Below, piece by piece: positions 1 to 9,432 of a DNA stretch of 64,000 bases. The translations under genes and the position numbers were made by a program. Origin of the DNA: Opisthocomus hoazin (lineage: Eukaryota > Chordata > Aves > Opisthocomiformes > Opisthocomidae); assembly GCF_030867145.1 (NCBI RefSeq), contig NC_134418.1, forward strand, positions 3,654,802 to 3,718,801. Direction: 5' to 3'. Every line of letters begins with the position of its first letter. Positions within the stretch are counted from its first letter, which is position 1. The notes below the pieces were generated by a model. That model was given only the letters and a program-made list of their open reading frames with translations, had not been told where the DNA came from and ran no database searches.

Positions 1-380
1 GCCGGTCAGCAAGCTCCCGGCATGACGCCCGCGTCCCAGCGGGATGGGAGCGGGTGGACCAGTGACACCCCAGCCCATCGCCCCGTCGGCTGCTCTTCCT
101 TCTTCAGTCGCCCTTCGGAGCGATTTTCCCATCGCATCGTGGCGGCAGAGGAGCGCCTTTCGCCACGACGCGCTGCGGGAGCAGCCGTCAGCCCCGTCAG
201 CCTCCAGCCGCCGACCCCGCCGTCAGCCGGGAGCTCGCGCCGACCGCCTGAGAGGCTCCTGACAGGCGCGGGGACGAGCGGTCGCCGCTAAACGCCACCG
301 AGACAGGCCCACTTGGGGAGCGTCGGCTCGCCCAGACGGGAGACGGGAGCCAGCCCGACCCGCTTCCCATCGCCGTCTAA
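1..380. other. GC-rich sequence, nothing recognised
   Basis: CpG-rich unique sequence. Short open frames lack any recognisable domain. Confidence 0.4.
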
Positions 381-760
381 ATCACAGAATCACAGAATCA
401 CAGAATGGTCGGGGCTGGCAGGGACCTCTGGGGGTCACCCAGTCCAACCCCCTGCCCAAGCAGGGTCACCCAGAGCAGGCTGTAGAGGACCTTGTCCAAG
501 AAGGTCTGGAATATCTCCAGAGAAGGAGACTCCACAGCCTCCCTGGGCAGCCTGGGCCAGGGCTCCGTCACCCTCAGAGGGAAGAAGTTCTTCCTCATCT
601 TCAGCTGGAGCTTCCTCTGCTTCAGTTTGTGCCCGTTGCCCCTTGTCCTGTCACTGGGCACCACTGGAAAGAGTCTGGCCCCATCCTCCTGACATCCACC
701 CTGCAGATATTTCTAAGTATATATTAGGTCCCCTCTCAGCCTTCTCTTCTCCAGGCTGAA
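381..760 (-). mobile_element. CR1 LINE 3' fragment
   Basis: Starts with three copies of the CR1 tail ATCACAGA and runs back through the last part of ORF2 (minus-frame peptide [20 protein letters not shown]). 5'-truncated at TTCAGCCTGGAGAAGAG. Confidence 0.93.
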
Positions 761-1395
761 AAATAAAGTTTCTCCTTCTCTTGCCGTGGGTCCCAGGCAG
801 AAAAATGCGCAAATCGGTGGAAAATCAAACTTTCCACGCGGCACCAGACACCCTCTAACTTATTCTGCTTAAACCTCCCTCCTCTGTCCCACCTCAGATA
901 CCCCGGTGGAGCCTTCACCGCTAACGAAGCTCCCGCCACTAACAAAGGGGGTGGGAGGGGGATACGCTGGCGCTTCGCCCTGACCCCGTGCGAGAGCGGC
1001 ATTGCTCCAGGGCTGGAAAATCGCCGCCATTTCTGCGCAGCGACGATGCTTTGGGGCGACGATGCTTTGCGGCTGCGGCCGAGGGCTTTCTCCATGCCAG
1101 GCAGGGTGGGAGCACCGCGGGGCGCTGCCGGACACCCCGCTTCCCGCCAGCCGGGTCATTCCCCGACACGGAAGGCGATTGGGAAGGGCACAAGCGGCGA
1201 AGCCCCGCGGCCGAGCCCCTCCGGCAGCCCCCAGCCCCTTTGCTGGCGGCCGGTGAACGGCCGGGGCTGTGTTTTGGCGGAGCTGGAGGGATGAGCAGGG
1301 GGATTTGCGGGCGCTGCCCGCTCCCCACCCCGTGGCGGGTCCTTTGGGGCTTTCCTCTGCGAGCGGCGGCGAGCTGGGTTATAGATAGCAGGCGG
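761..1395. other. GC-rich sequence, nothing recognised
   Basis: CpG-rich unique DNA with a small direct repeat (GCGACGATGCTTTG twice near 1040-1068). No gene or motif set was recognised. Confidence 0.4.
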
Positions 1396-1413
1396 CTTAA
1401 TTAATTAATTAAT
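1396..1413. repeat. TTAA tetranucleotide tract
   Basis: A short run of four TTAA units gives overlapping TAATTA homeodomain cores in GC-rich surroundings. Confidence 0.6.
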
Positions 1414-1914
1414 GCCGCGGCACCCGCCTCGCCCGCCTCGCATGTCGTTAGGAGATCAGCGCTAACGAAGGGGGCTCCTCTGGGGCCCCGCAAGAGCCTG
1501 GGGAAAGAGCGGGGACGTGGCAGAGCAAATCGGCGCTGGGGACGCGGGGAAGGGGGACGCTCGCCCCCCCTCCATGGCTCATGTTGGGGGGTTTGGAGCA
1601 CGGATTCGGGTAGCCCCGAAGCAGCGAGCAGGGGCTGGGGGCCCCGGCATCGCCCCGGGGCCGCGGCCGGGTACCAGCGAGCATCGCCGCCCCGCAAGGA
1701 TGCTCCCGGCTGGGCCTGCCCACCCCAGGAATCCCCATCACCCTGAGATCACTGCCCCTCCATGACTCGCCCTGGCTGACCCCATTATTTTCATCCCCAA
1801 AACCCCATTTTTGTGTTTTCTTATATATTTTTTGCCCCCACCCCCCCCCGTCTCCCCCTTCCCTTGATTCCCGTAAGTGATTCTGCGTTGCGGCTGCGGA
1901 GCCTCTGCAACTCG

Positions 1915-2140
1915 GAAAAAACATTTTATTAACCTTCCTTGACTTTAAAGAGCATAATTACATTTTAATCTCATATTCCCGCGTTATCATTCCAGACACA
2001 GAGTCATTTGAATGCAGCTCGTTCCCGGCTAATGTAATTTTACGATACAGTAATGAAGAGACGGAGCATGAGCACCTAACACCCAATTTAGCGCTGACAT
2101 TTGGGTTTCTTTTAAAGAAAAGTTGTCCCAGCCGAGGGCT
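1915..2140. promoter_or_regulatory. AT-rich island upstream of vasotocin, candidate enhancer
   Basis: Roughly 225 bp of balanced to AT-rich, non-repetitive sequence inside GC-rich, C-run-rich DNA, about 2.8 kb before the vasotocin start. It holds GCATAATTA (1952-1960), close to a POU3F2/BRN2 site, plus other TAAT cores. Conservation cannot be tested here; function is inferred. Confidence 0.35.
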
Positions 2141-3239
2141 TTTGCGTCCTCCTCCGGCCTGCGACGCAACCGGGCTCCGGCTCCCGCTGCGAAGGGACGG
2201 ATTTGGCCGGGGAAGCGTGGCCGGCGCGAATCATCCCGGTCATTAAAGCTGCCCACGGCCGCCCCGCGTGGGTGATTCAGCGTCTCTGTCTCAGCAGCTC
2301 GGTCCCAGCGAGCCCCGAGTCGGGGGCTGTGGGTGCCTTCACCCCTCCCCAGGGGGGAATCACCCTCATTTTACCCATCAAAAAACCCAGGACCCCTCAA
2401 AACCCAGCACACTCATCCCCCCCCCCCCCGGGGTTGATGCACCCCTCCAAAATCCCAGGGTGGGAGGTGGGAGCAGACCCCAAAAGAGATGCTGCCCTTA
2501 CCCCTGCGTGCCTCAGTTTCCCTCCAGGCAGTGAAGTGATGCTCTTGGAGTTCACCCCCCCCCCAGCTCAGTTCCCCCCCTTTGATGAAGATGAGTTCAG
2601 GGTGAGCTGAAGGGTAGGAGACCACCCCAAAGGCTGACCCACAGCTGGCAGGACCCCCCCCCATCCCTCCATTGCCCATCCCAACCCTCCCAGCACCCCC
2701 AAACGAGCCCCTGCTGACCATCAGCGCTTTGGGGGGGCGGCGGATGCTCCTTAGGGCACCTGATTCCCCGCCCCCCACCCCCACATATTAATTTCACGCT
2801 GCCGAGGTCACCCTCGGCGGTGCTGGGGTGGGGTCTGGGACTGGCAGGAATATTCAGGGCTGGATGGTGCGGGGAGGGATTTTTTTTTTTGGCCACCGTT
2901 TGCCCCGTAGCGACGTTTCCAACAGCCCATCGGAGACACGAGCGTGCCGGGTCTCAGCGCGAGCGGGACCTGCTGGGTGCCAAAGGGCCACTCAATGCCA
3001 GACCCGAAGGGGTGTTTGGGTTTTTTGGTCTCCTTTTCCTCTCCCCCCCCACCGTTGCTTTCTCTGCCTCCTGGTTTCTTGGACAAAAAGCGGTGGAAGA
3101 GGCGGGTGGGTGGTGGGTGGCAGCGCTGGGTCCTGCTCTGCACCCCAGTGCTCTGCGGGCCGGCTGAGCCCCTTGGTTTAGGTGCACCCCAGAGTTCTCC
3201 CCCAGTCCTGACCCAACCTCTCCCCTCCAGCACCCCCTC
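2141..3239. other. C-run-rich non-coding sequence
   Basis: Many C7-C11 runs and no coherent reading frame. It borders the minisatellite that begins near 3240. Nothing else was recognised. Confidence 0.4.
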
Positions 3240-4440
3240 CCAGCCCAGCGTCATCCGAACCAGCACCCCTCCCCAGACCAGCACCCCTCCCCAGACCAGC
3301 ACCTCTCCCCAAACCAGCGGCCTCCAAACCAGGATCCCTCCCAGCCCAGCATCCTTCTAAACCAGCAACCCTACTGGAACCAGCATCTTCTGACTGAGCA
3401 GCCCTTCCAAAATCCACATCCTTCCCAGGCCAGCAGCCTCCCAAACCAAAAACCCTCTCCGAACCAGCGCCTTCTGACTGAGCATCCCTCCCAAAAACCA
3501 CATCCCTCCTCAAAACCTGCATCCCACCCCAAAAACCACATCCCTCCCAAAAACCCGCATCCCTCCTCAAAACCTGCATCCCTCCCAAAAACCCATGTCC
3601 CTCCCCAAAATCCGCATCCCTCCCAAAAACCTGCATCCCTCCCCAAAAACCTGCATCCCTCCCAAAAACCCAGGTCCCTCCCCAAAATCCGCATCCCTCC
3701 CCAAAAAACGCATTCCTCCCAAGAACTGCATCCCTCGCAGGCCAGCAGCCTCCCAAACCAAAAACCGTCTCCGAACCAGCACCTTCTGAAAAACTGCAGT
3801 CCCTCCCAAAAACCTGCATCCCTCCCCAAAAACCGTATCCCTCCCAAAAACCCACATCCCTCCCCAGAAACCCACATCCCCCCCCAAAAACTGCATCCCT
3901 CCCAAAAACCCGCATCGCTCCCCAAAACCGACATTGCTCCCCAAAACCCGTATCCCTCCCAAAAACTGCATCCCTCCCAGGCCAGCAGCCTCCCAAACCA
4001 AAAACCCTCTCCAAACCAGCACCTTCTGACTGAGCATCCCTCCCCAAAAACCACATCCCCCCAAAAACCTGCATCTCTCCCAAAAAATCACATTGCTCCT
4101 CAAAACCCATATCCCTCCCAAAAACCCGCATCCCTCCCCAAAAACCCGCATCCCTCCCCAAAAACCTCATCCCTCCCAAAAACCTGCATCCCTAACCAAA
4201 AACCACATCCCTCCCCAAAACCCACATTGCTCCCCAAAACCTGCATCCCTCCCCAAAAACCTGCATCCCTCCCCAAAAACCTGTATCCCTCCCAAAAGCC
4301 CGCATCTCTCCCCAAAACCCCGCATCGCTCCCCAAAACCACGTCCCTCCCCAGCCAGCATCTCCTAAACCAGTATCCCTCCCAAACTGGCATCCCTCCCC
4401 AAACCAGTGCCTCTCCCCACACCCACATCCCACCCAGACC
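3240..4440. repeat. Minisatellite of about 20-21 bp unit upstream of vasotocin
   Basis: About 55 degenerate units built on CCCTCCCCAAAAACCTGCAT. A longer variant block with GGCCAGCAGCCTCCCAAACC and CTTCTGACTGAGCATCC recurs near 3430, 3740 and 3980, giving a higher-order period of roughly 240-310 bp. One strand is strongly C/A-rich. Long minus-strand open frames here (Gly/Phe/Trp-rich) are products of the repeat. Confidence 0.9.
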
Positions 4441-4765
4441 GGCACCTCCCGAGCCTCCCCAACCCGGCCCCCCCCTTCCCCAGGGGCTGCCCATCCCTGG
4501 GGGGGGCCCCCGCGCCCCTGGGAGCAGCCCGGGCTGGGGGCAGGAGGGGATTCACCAGCCCCAGCGCAGCCGCTTGCGCTGCTCCACTGAATCACCTCGA
4601 TTACACATCTGCTTGGATGCGATTTGGGTTAAAAAAAAAAAAATAAGAAAGACAGGGAAGAAAAAAAACAACCCAAAAAACAACCACAAAACCAAAAAAC
4701 AACCCAGCCCTCTTCTTCCTCCTCCTCCTCCTCCTTCTCCTCCCCTGGGAAGGGGCGACAGCAGC

Positions 4766-4772
4766 ATAAATA
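4766..4772 (+). promoter_or_regulatory. AVP: TATA-like box of the vasotocin gene
   Basis: ATAAATA lies about 85 bp before the ATG, so a start site near 4795-4800 and a 5' UTR of about 50 nt are expected (inferred). The sequence just upstream (4630-4740) is an A-rich then CT-rich tract. Confidence 0.7.
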
Positions 4773-4850
4773 GCGGCTGGCGAGGCACGGGGGCCAGACG
4801 GCCGGCTTCCCCTGGCACGCGTGGCACGGCCGCGGGCACCCTCCTCCGCC

Positions 4851-4970
4851 ATGGCAGAGCCTTCGCTGCCCCTCTCCTTCCTCTGCCTCCTCGCCCTCTC
4901 CTCCGCCTGCTACATCCAGAACTGCCCCCGGGGCGGCAAGCGGGCCCTGGCCGACGCGGCCCTCCGACAG
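4851..4970 (+). CDS. AVP: Vasotocin exon 1 (coding part)
   Basis: Codons 1-40: signal peptide, hormone, GKR processing site and start of neurophysin. It ends at CAG/GTACGG in phase 0. The ATG is the first in a good context (gccATGg) downstream of the TATA-like box. Confidence 0.96.
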
Positions 4971-6852
4971 GTACGGGGGGGGGGTTGGGGGGTGGGATGG
5001 GGGGTTCGGGGGGGATTTAGCGGCTCCGTGGGGTGCAGAGGTTCCCCTTGGTTCTGCCACACCCCTCCAAGCTGCACGGCGCGCCCCGTTTTTGGGGCGG
5101 GCTGGGGAACATGCCCAAGGGCACGCGGTGGGGGCGGTGGCGGAGGAATGGGTGACACCCAAAGTGCTGCTGTCACCTCAAGCTGGGGACGGAGTTTGGC
5201 CACAGCTGAGCACACCCATGGTGGGGGGACACGACATGAGGGGCAGCGGGGTGCAACCCCCCTGGTTTTTGGGGGTACGGGGAGGGCTGAAGCGGTTCCT
5301 TCCCCCCCCCAGTGCATGCCCTGCGGCCCGGGGAACAGAGGCAACTGCTTCGGCCCCGGCATCTGCTGCGGCGCGGAGCTGGGCTGCTACCTGGGCACGG
5401 CGGAGACGCGGCGCTGCACCGAGGAAGACTACCTGCCTTCGCCCTGCCAGGCCGGCGGGCAGCCCTGCGGCTCCGGCGGCCGCTGCGCCGCGGCCGGCAT
5501 CTGCTGCACGGCCGGTGAGAGCAGGGGGTCGGCGCGGCGGGGGCACGGCCGGGAGGGCTGGGGGTGTCTCGGGGGCGAGGGGGGATCCCCGTGGCACGGG
5601 AGCTCGCCCTCGCCTGCTGCATGGGGAAACTGAGGCACGGAGCGGTGGTGTCGTCCGCATTTTGGGATGGTTTGGGGATAGTCAGGGCCAGGCTGGATAC
5701 AGAGAAGGAATTTTTTACGCTGAGGGTGGTGAGGCCCTGGCCCAGGCTGCCCAGAGAGGTGGTCGATGCCCCGTCCCTGGGAACATTCCAGGCCAGGTTG
5801 GACGGGGCTCTGAGCAACCTGATCCAGTTGAAGATGTCCCTGCTCATTGCAGGGGGGTTGGGCTAGATGGCCCTGAAAGGTCCCTTCCCACCCAAACCAT
5901 GCCACGATCCCACGATTCTCTGGCTCTGCGAGGAGGATGGGGCTCGGAGCCCCCTCCCCATCCCCCCCGCAGCACCGGAGAAAGCCCAGCCAGCCCCACT
6001 GCCGGGTTAACGCGGCGACAAAGCTGGAGCGCGAGCTCTGCGGGACCCCCACAGAATCCCAGCATGGCAGGGGTTGGGAGGGCCCTCTGGGGGTCACCCA
6101 GCCCAACCCCCTGCCCAAGCAGGGTCACCCACAGCAGGCTGCAGAGGACCATGTCCAGGCGGGGCTGGAATATCTCCAGAGAAGGAGACTCCACAACCTC
6201 CCTGGGCAGCCTGGGCCAGGGCTCCGGCACCCTCAGAGGGAAGAAGTTCTTCCTCATCTTCAGCTGGAGCTTCCTCTGCTTCAGTTTGTGCCCGTTGCCC
6301 CTTGTCCTGTCGCTGGGCACCACTGGAAAGAGTCTGGCCCCGTCCTCCTGATCCCCACCCTGCAGATATTTAAAGGCATTTCGAAGGTCCCCTCTCAGCC
6401 TTCTCTTCTCCAGGCTGAACAAGCCCAGCTCCCTCAGCCTCTCCTCGTAGGAGAGATGCTCCAGTCCCCTCCTCATCCTCGCAGCCCTCCGCTGGACTCT
6501 CTCCAGTCGCTCCTCACCTTTCTTGAACTGGGGAGCCCAGAAAGCGAGAAACCAGAAAGCGAAACCACCCCACCCCCCCCCCCGCCTTGGCTGCCACCAA
6601 CCCCTTCCCCACCCAAAAATCAAACTCTCGTCGTTTTCTAACAACAAATCCCACCCCCCCCACCCCGCCGTCTCGCTTTCTGTCGCAGAAACCTGCGCGA
6701 TGGACGCCGGCTGCCTGGACGAGGGCGACGAGGGGGCTCGGGAGACGGCGGAGAAGAACCTGACGGTGCTGGACGGCTCGGCCGGAGATCTGCTCCTCAA
6801 GCTGATGCACTTGGCGAACCGGCAGCAGCAGGGCAAGAACCCCCCCCTCTGA
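4851..6852 (+). CDS. AVP: Vasotocin-neurophysin precursor (avian AVP orthologue), three coding exons
   Basis: Precursor of arginine vasotocin, the antidiuretic and social-behaviour nonapeptide of non-mammals, made in hypothalamic magnocellular neurons and carried by its neurophysin. Coding exons 4851-4970, 5313-5514 and 6689-6852 join in phases 0 and 1 to give 161 residues. Residues 1-19 are a signal peptide, 20-28 are CYIQNCPRG, and GKR follows for amidation and cleavage. The neurophysin is Cys-rich. The C-terminal copeptin-like part has an N-glycosylation site (NLT) and the Leu-rich core [11 protein letters not shown]. All introns are GT-AG, and exon 2 is 202 nt, a length typical of the family. 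Intron 2 carries two CR1 copies. A TATA-like box lies about 80 bp upstream of the ATG and AATAAA lies 69 bp after the stop. The mesotocin gene follows in the same orientation. The identification is secure because the hormone is read directly. Confidence 0.97.
5313..5514 (+). CDS. AVP: Vasotocin exon 2 (neurophysin core)
   Basis: 202 nt encoding the Cys-rich centre of neurophysin, from [10 protein letters not shown] to GICCTA. The acceptor is a C-rich tract ending in AG and the donor is G/GTGAGA, phase 1. This is the segment most conserved between VT and MT. Confidence 0.96.
5681..5921 (+). mobile_element. CR1 LINE 3' fragment, vasotocin intron 2
   Basis: The subfamily has AATTTTTTACGCTGAGGGTG and GGACGGGGCTCTGAGCAACC. 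5'-truncated, about 240 bp, tail CCACGATTC. Confidence 0.9.
6051..6540 (-). mobile_element. CR1 LINE 3' fragment, vasotocin intron 2
   Basis: About 490 bp, opposite in direction to the neighbouring copy. It encodes the ORF2 end from [18 protein letters not shown] onward in an almost open frame, so it is fairly young. Confidence 0.92.
6689..6852 (+). CDS. AVP: Vasotocin exon 3 (neurophysin end and copeptin-like peptide)
   Basis: Starts after TGTCGCAG and encodes [13 protein letters not shown], then the glycopeptide with NLT and a Leu-rich helix, ending NPPL-stop. Its presence separates VT from MT, whose exon 3 stops right after neurophysin. Confidence 0.95.
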
Positions 6853-6920
6853 GCCGGGGTGCCGGGCATCCCCCCCCCCAACACCGATCCCCCCACCCCA
6901 GCCTTGTAAATATGAGACCC

Positions 6921-6926
6921 AATAAA
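6921..6926 (+). terminator. AVP: Polyadenylation signal of vasotocin
   Basis: AATAAA sits 69 bp downstream of the stop codon, followed by a GT-rich stretch at 6940-6990. This gives a short 3' UTR like that of other vasopressin-family genes. Confidence 0.85.
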
Positions 6927-8620
6927 AGTCCTCGTGCACTGTGGTGGCTTCGTCTGAGGCGCTGGGGATGGGGCACAGGGGGCTCGGGGATGGTGGGGTT
7001 GGAGGTTGGTGGGTGCTCATCCCCCCGAACTCCCCAGATCCCCACCCAGTTCAGCTCCCATCACGGCGGGATGGGGACACCGATCCGGCAGCGCCCGGGG
7101 GTGCTGAGCCTCCCGGCACCCCCCCAGCCCCGGGGGTGCCCCACCATCACCTCACCCCGCGACCAAGACCCCTCTCTGGGGCGGACTCGGGGCCCCGTCA
7201 CCTTCAGGAACCTAAAAAACGATGAAAAGCGAGGAAAACCACCCAAAACCAAACCCCGAGAGCAGAAAGGTTTGGGGTCCCAAGCTTCACGCAACCCCCC
7301 CCAGGGTCTGGTCTCCTTCCCCACCATCGCCCACCACGCTGGTCCCCTCCCCGCAGCGATGGGCAGGATGGGTCCCCCTGGTTGTTCCCCCCCTTCTCCC
7401 CCCAGATCAGGGGTACGGTCACCCCCACCCCGCACCCTCCCCAGGCCTCTTACCCCGGCGGGGTCCCCGCTCCCCTCTGGCGCGGCGCGGGGGACAGCTC
7501 GTCCTTTATAAGGTCCCCGAGGGAGGTGGCACCTCCGGGGAGGTGGAGCTCCTCCACGCCGGTGGGACTCATCCTGCCCATGGCAGCTCCTCCAAGGGGG
7601 TGCAGGATGGACCCGCAACGAGCATCTTCACCCGGCATAGGAGAGGGGGGACCCAAAGTCACCCCAAAATCTTTGGGATGGGGCACGGCAGCACGGGTGG
7701 GTGACGCTGAGCCAGATGCTGCGATGAAGAAATGGGGCCCAGGATGTGAACCCCAACATCTCCCTGGGCGATGCTCCAGGCTGGCAGCAGGACCACCAGC
7801 GGCTGATAATTGGGGGTGGGGGCTTTTTTCCACGCTGGTCTCCCCAAGACGCACCCCAACCCTGCCCGTGGGGGTCCGGGCACCCCCAGCCCAGCGGCGG
7901 GGGCCTCCCAGCCGGTGTTGTCCCCCCACCCCGTGCCACGGCGGGACGCCAGCCAGGGCTGAGCCGCTCGGATGCCCCTCGGCAGGTCCCGAGCCCCATT
8001 TCCCACCCGTTGACGCAGACCCCAGCGCCCGGCTCGTCCCCCGGGACCACGGCCCGGTGACGAGGACGCGGCCGCCACCGCCGCACTAAGTGGCCGATCT
8101 CGAAGCAAGGCGGTGGGGACGACGAGAGGTCGCGGCTCTCCGGCTCCGGGCTGCCGAATTCCCAATTAAGCGGGCGCAGGGATGGAACCGGGGTCACGGT
8201 CTCGACAGCCACCAGGCTCGGCCGCGGCGGAGGAATTTATTCAAGGCGGGAAGCTCTTAATGGCGCTAACGAAGGCGAGGGGTCGGAGGTGGACCCCGCG
8301 TGACGGCACCGGCCCCATCCTGGGTGCTGTTCCTCCGGGGGTGGGGGTCCGTCACCTGCCGCCGCCACGGTCCAGGGCACCGCGGTGAAGCACCAGAAGC
8401 AAGGGGGGAATTTGGGTTTTTGGGCCTTTGCCGACGAAGTTTGGTGCCTGAACGAAGGCAGGCGGGGACGGGCTCGGTGTCTGCGCCCTCCCGGAGCGGG
8501 ACACGCGGCCTTGCGCATCCCCCAAATGGCAGGGGGGTGGCAAGGACCAACGCCGCGCGTCCCGCCCCGGAGGAGGACTCAGGTTTGGTTTCCCCTCACC
8601 GGGATGGATCCAAAGCCAAG
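6927..8620. other. Vasotocin-mesotocin intergenic DNA
   Basis: 1.7 kb of GC-rich, repeat-poor sequence between the vasotocin poly(A) signal and a CR1. In mammals the AVP-OXT interval holds enhancers for magnocellular expression, so regulatory sequence is expected. Near 8085-8280 there is a palindrome CCACTTAGTGG-like element (CACTAAGTGG), a CAATTAAG homeodomain core and TCTTAATGG. Nothing further is supported. Confidence 0.4.
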
Positions 8621-8963
8621 GGACCCTAATAAAAGTTTATAAATATCTGCAGGGTGGGGGTCAGGAGGATGGGGCCAGACTCTTTCCAGTGGTGCCAAGC
8701 GACAGGACAAGGGGCAACGGGCACAAACTGAAGCAGAGGAAGCTCCAGCTGAAGATGAGGAAGAACTTCTTCCCTCTGAGGGTGACGGAGCCCTGGCCCA
8801 GGCTGCCCAGGGAGGCTGTGGAGTCTCCTTCTCTGGAGATATTCCAGCCCCGCCTGGACGCGGTGCTGTGCAGCCTGCTCTGGGTGACCCTGCTTGGGCA
8901 GGGGGTTGGGCTGGGTGACCCACAGAGGTCCCTGCCAACCCTGACCTTGCTGTGGTTCTGTGG
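8621..8963 (+). mobile_element. CR1 LINE 3' fragment, 5' flank of mesotocin
   Basis: About 340 bp beginning at GGACCCTAATAAAAG and ending TGTGGTTCTGTGG. It ends about 300 bp before the mesotocin TATA box. Confidence 0.92.
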
Positions 8964-9137
8964 AAGCACAAAGCCCCCCGCTCGCCCCACTCCCGGGTCG
9001 CGGCGACGCCGTCCTCCGTCCCCCCACGAAGGGGACGGGGAGCAACGAGCCGCAAGCCGGACCCGAGCCCCAAACACCGCCCGCAGCCTCCTCGCGCTTC
9101 CCCCTCCCTCCCGCCGCGGAGCAAACCAACACCTCGG

Positions 9138-9149
9138 CCTTGACCTCAC
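9138..9149 (+). promoter_or_regulatory. OXT: Nuclear-receptor half site overlapping a CRE-like motif, mesotocin promoter
   Basis: CCTTGACCTCACGTC contains TGACCT (9141-9146) and a CACGTC overlap, about 150 bp before the inferred start. Mammalian OXT promoters carry a composite hormone response element built on TGACC(T) at about -160 that binds orphan nuclear and oestrogen receptors. The position match suggests homology. The motif is seen; its function is inferred. Confidence 0.45.
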
Positions 9150-9262
9150 GTCCTCGACCTCCGGCTATTAGCGGAGCCCTCCGGTGTGGCGAGCAATGCC
9201 TTCTGGTTTTTAAGGGCAGCGGGTGACGCCGGTGCCGGCGCGGGGAAGCGGGAGCTGGCGCT

Positions 9263-9269
9263 ATATAAA
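9263..9269 (+). promoter_or_regulatory. OXT: TATA box of the mesotocin gene
   Basis: TATATAA lies 50 bp before the ATG, which predicts a very short 5' UTR starting near 9293 (inferred). Confidence 0.85.
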
Positions 9270-9312
9270 CGCGTCGGGACGAGCGGGCGGCGAGCTCTCC
9301 GAGACCGCGGCC

Positions 9313-9432
9313 ATGCCCTGCAAGACGCTCGCCCTCGCCCTCCTGGGGCTCCTGGCCCTCTCCTCCGCCTGCTACATCCAGAACTGCCCCATCGGGGGCA
9401 AGAGAGCCGTGCCGGAGGCGGACATCAGGAAG
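9313..9432 (+). CDS. OXT: Mesotocin exon 1 (coding part)
   Basis: Codons 1-40: signal peptide, hormone, GKR and start of neurophysin (AVPEADIRK). The donor is AAG/GTAGGT, phase 0. Confidence 0.96.

Noticed and set aside
3178-4590. Long open frames (up to 333 codons, Gly/Phe/Trp-rich on minus, Pro/Lys-rich on plus)
   Set aside because: They read through the 20-21 bp minisatellite. The unit length keeps frames open by chance, and there is no start context, splice signal or known domain.
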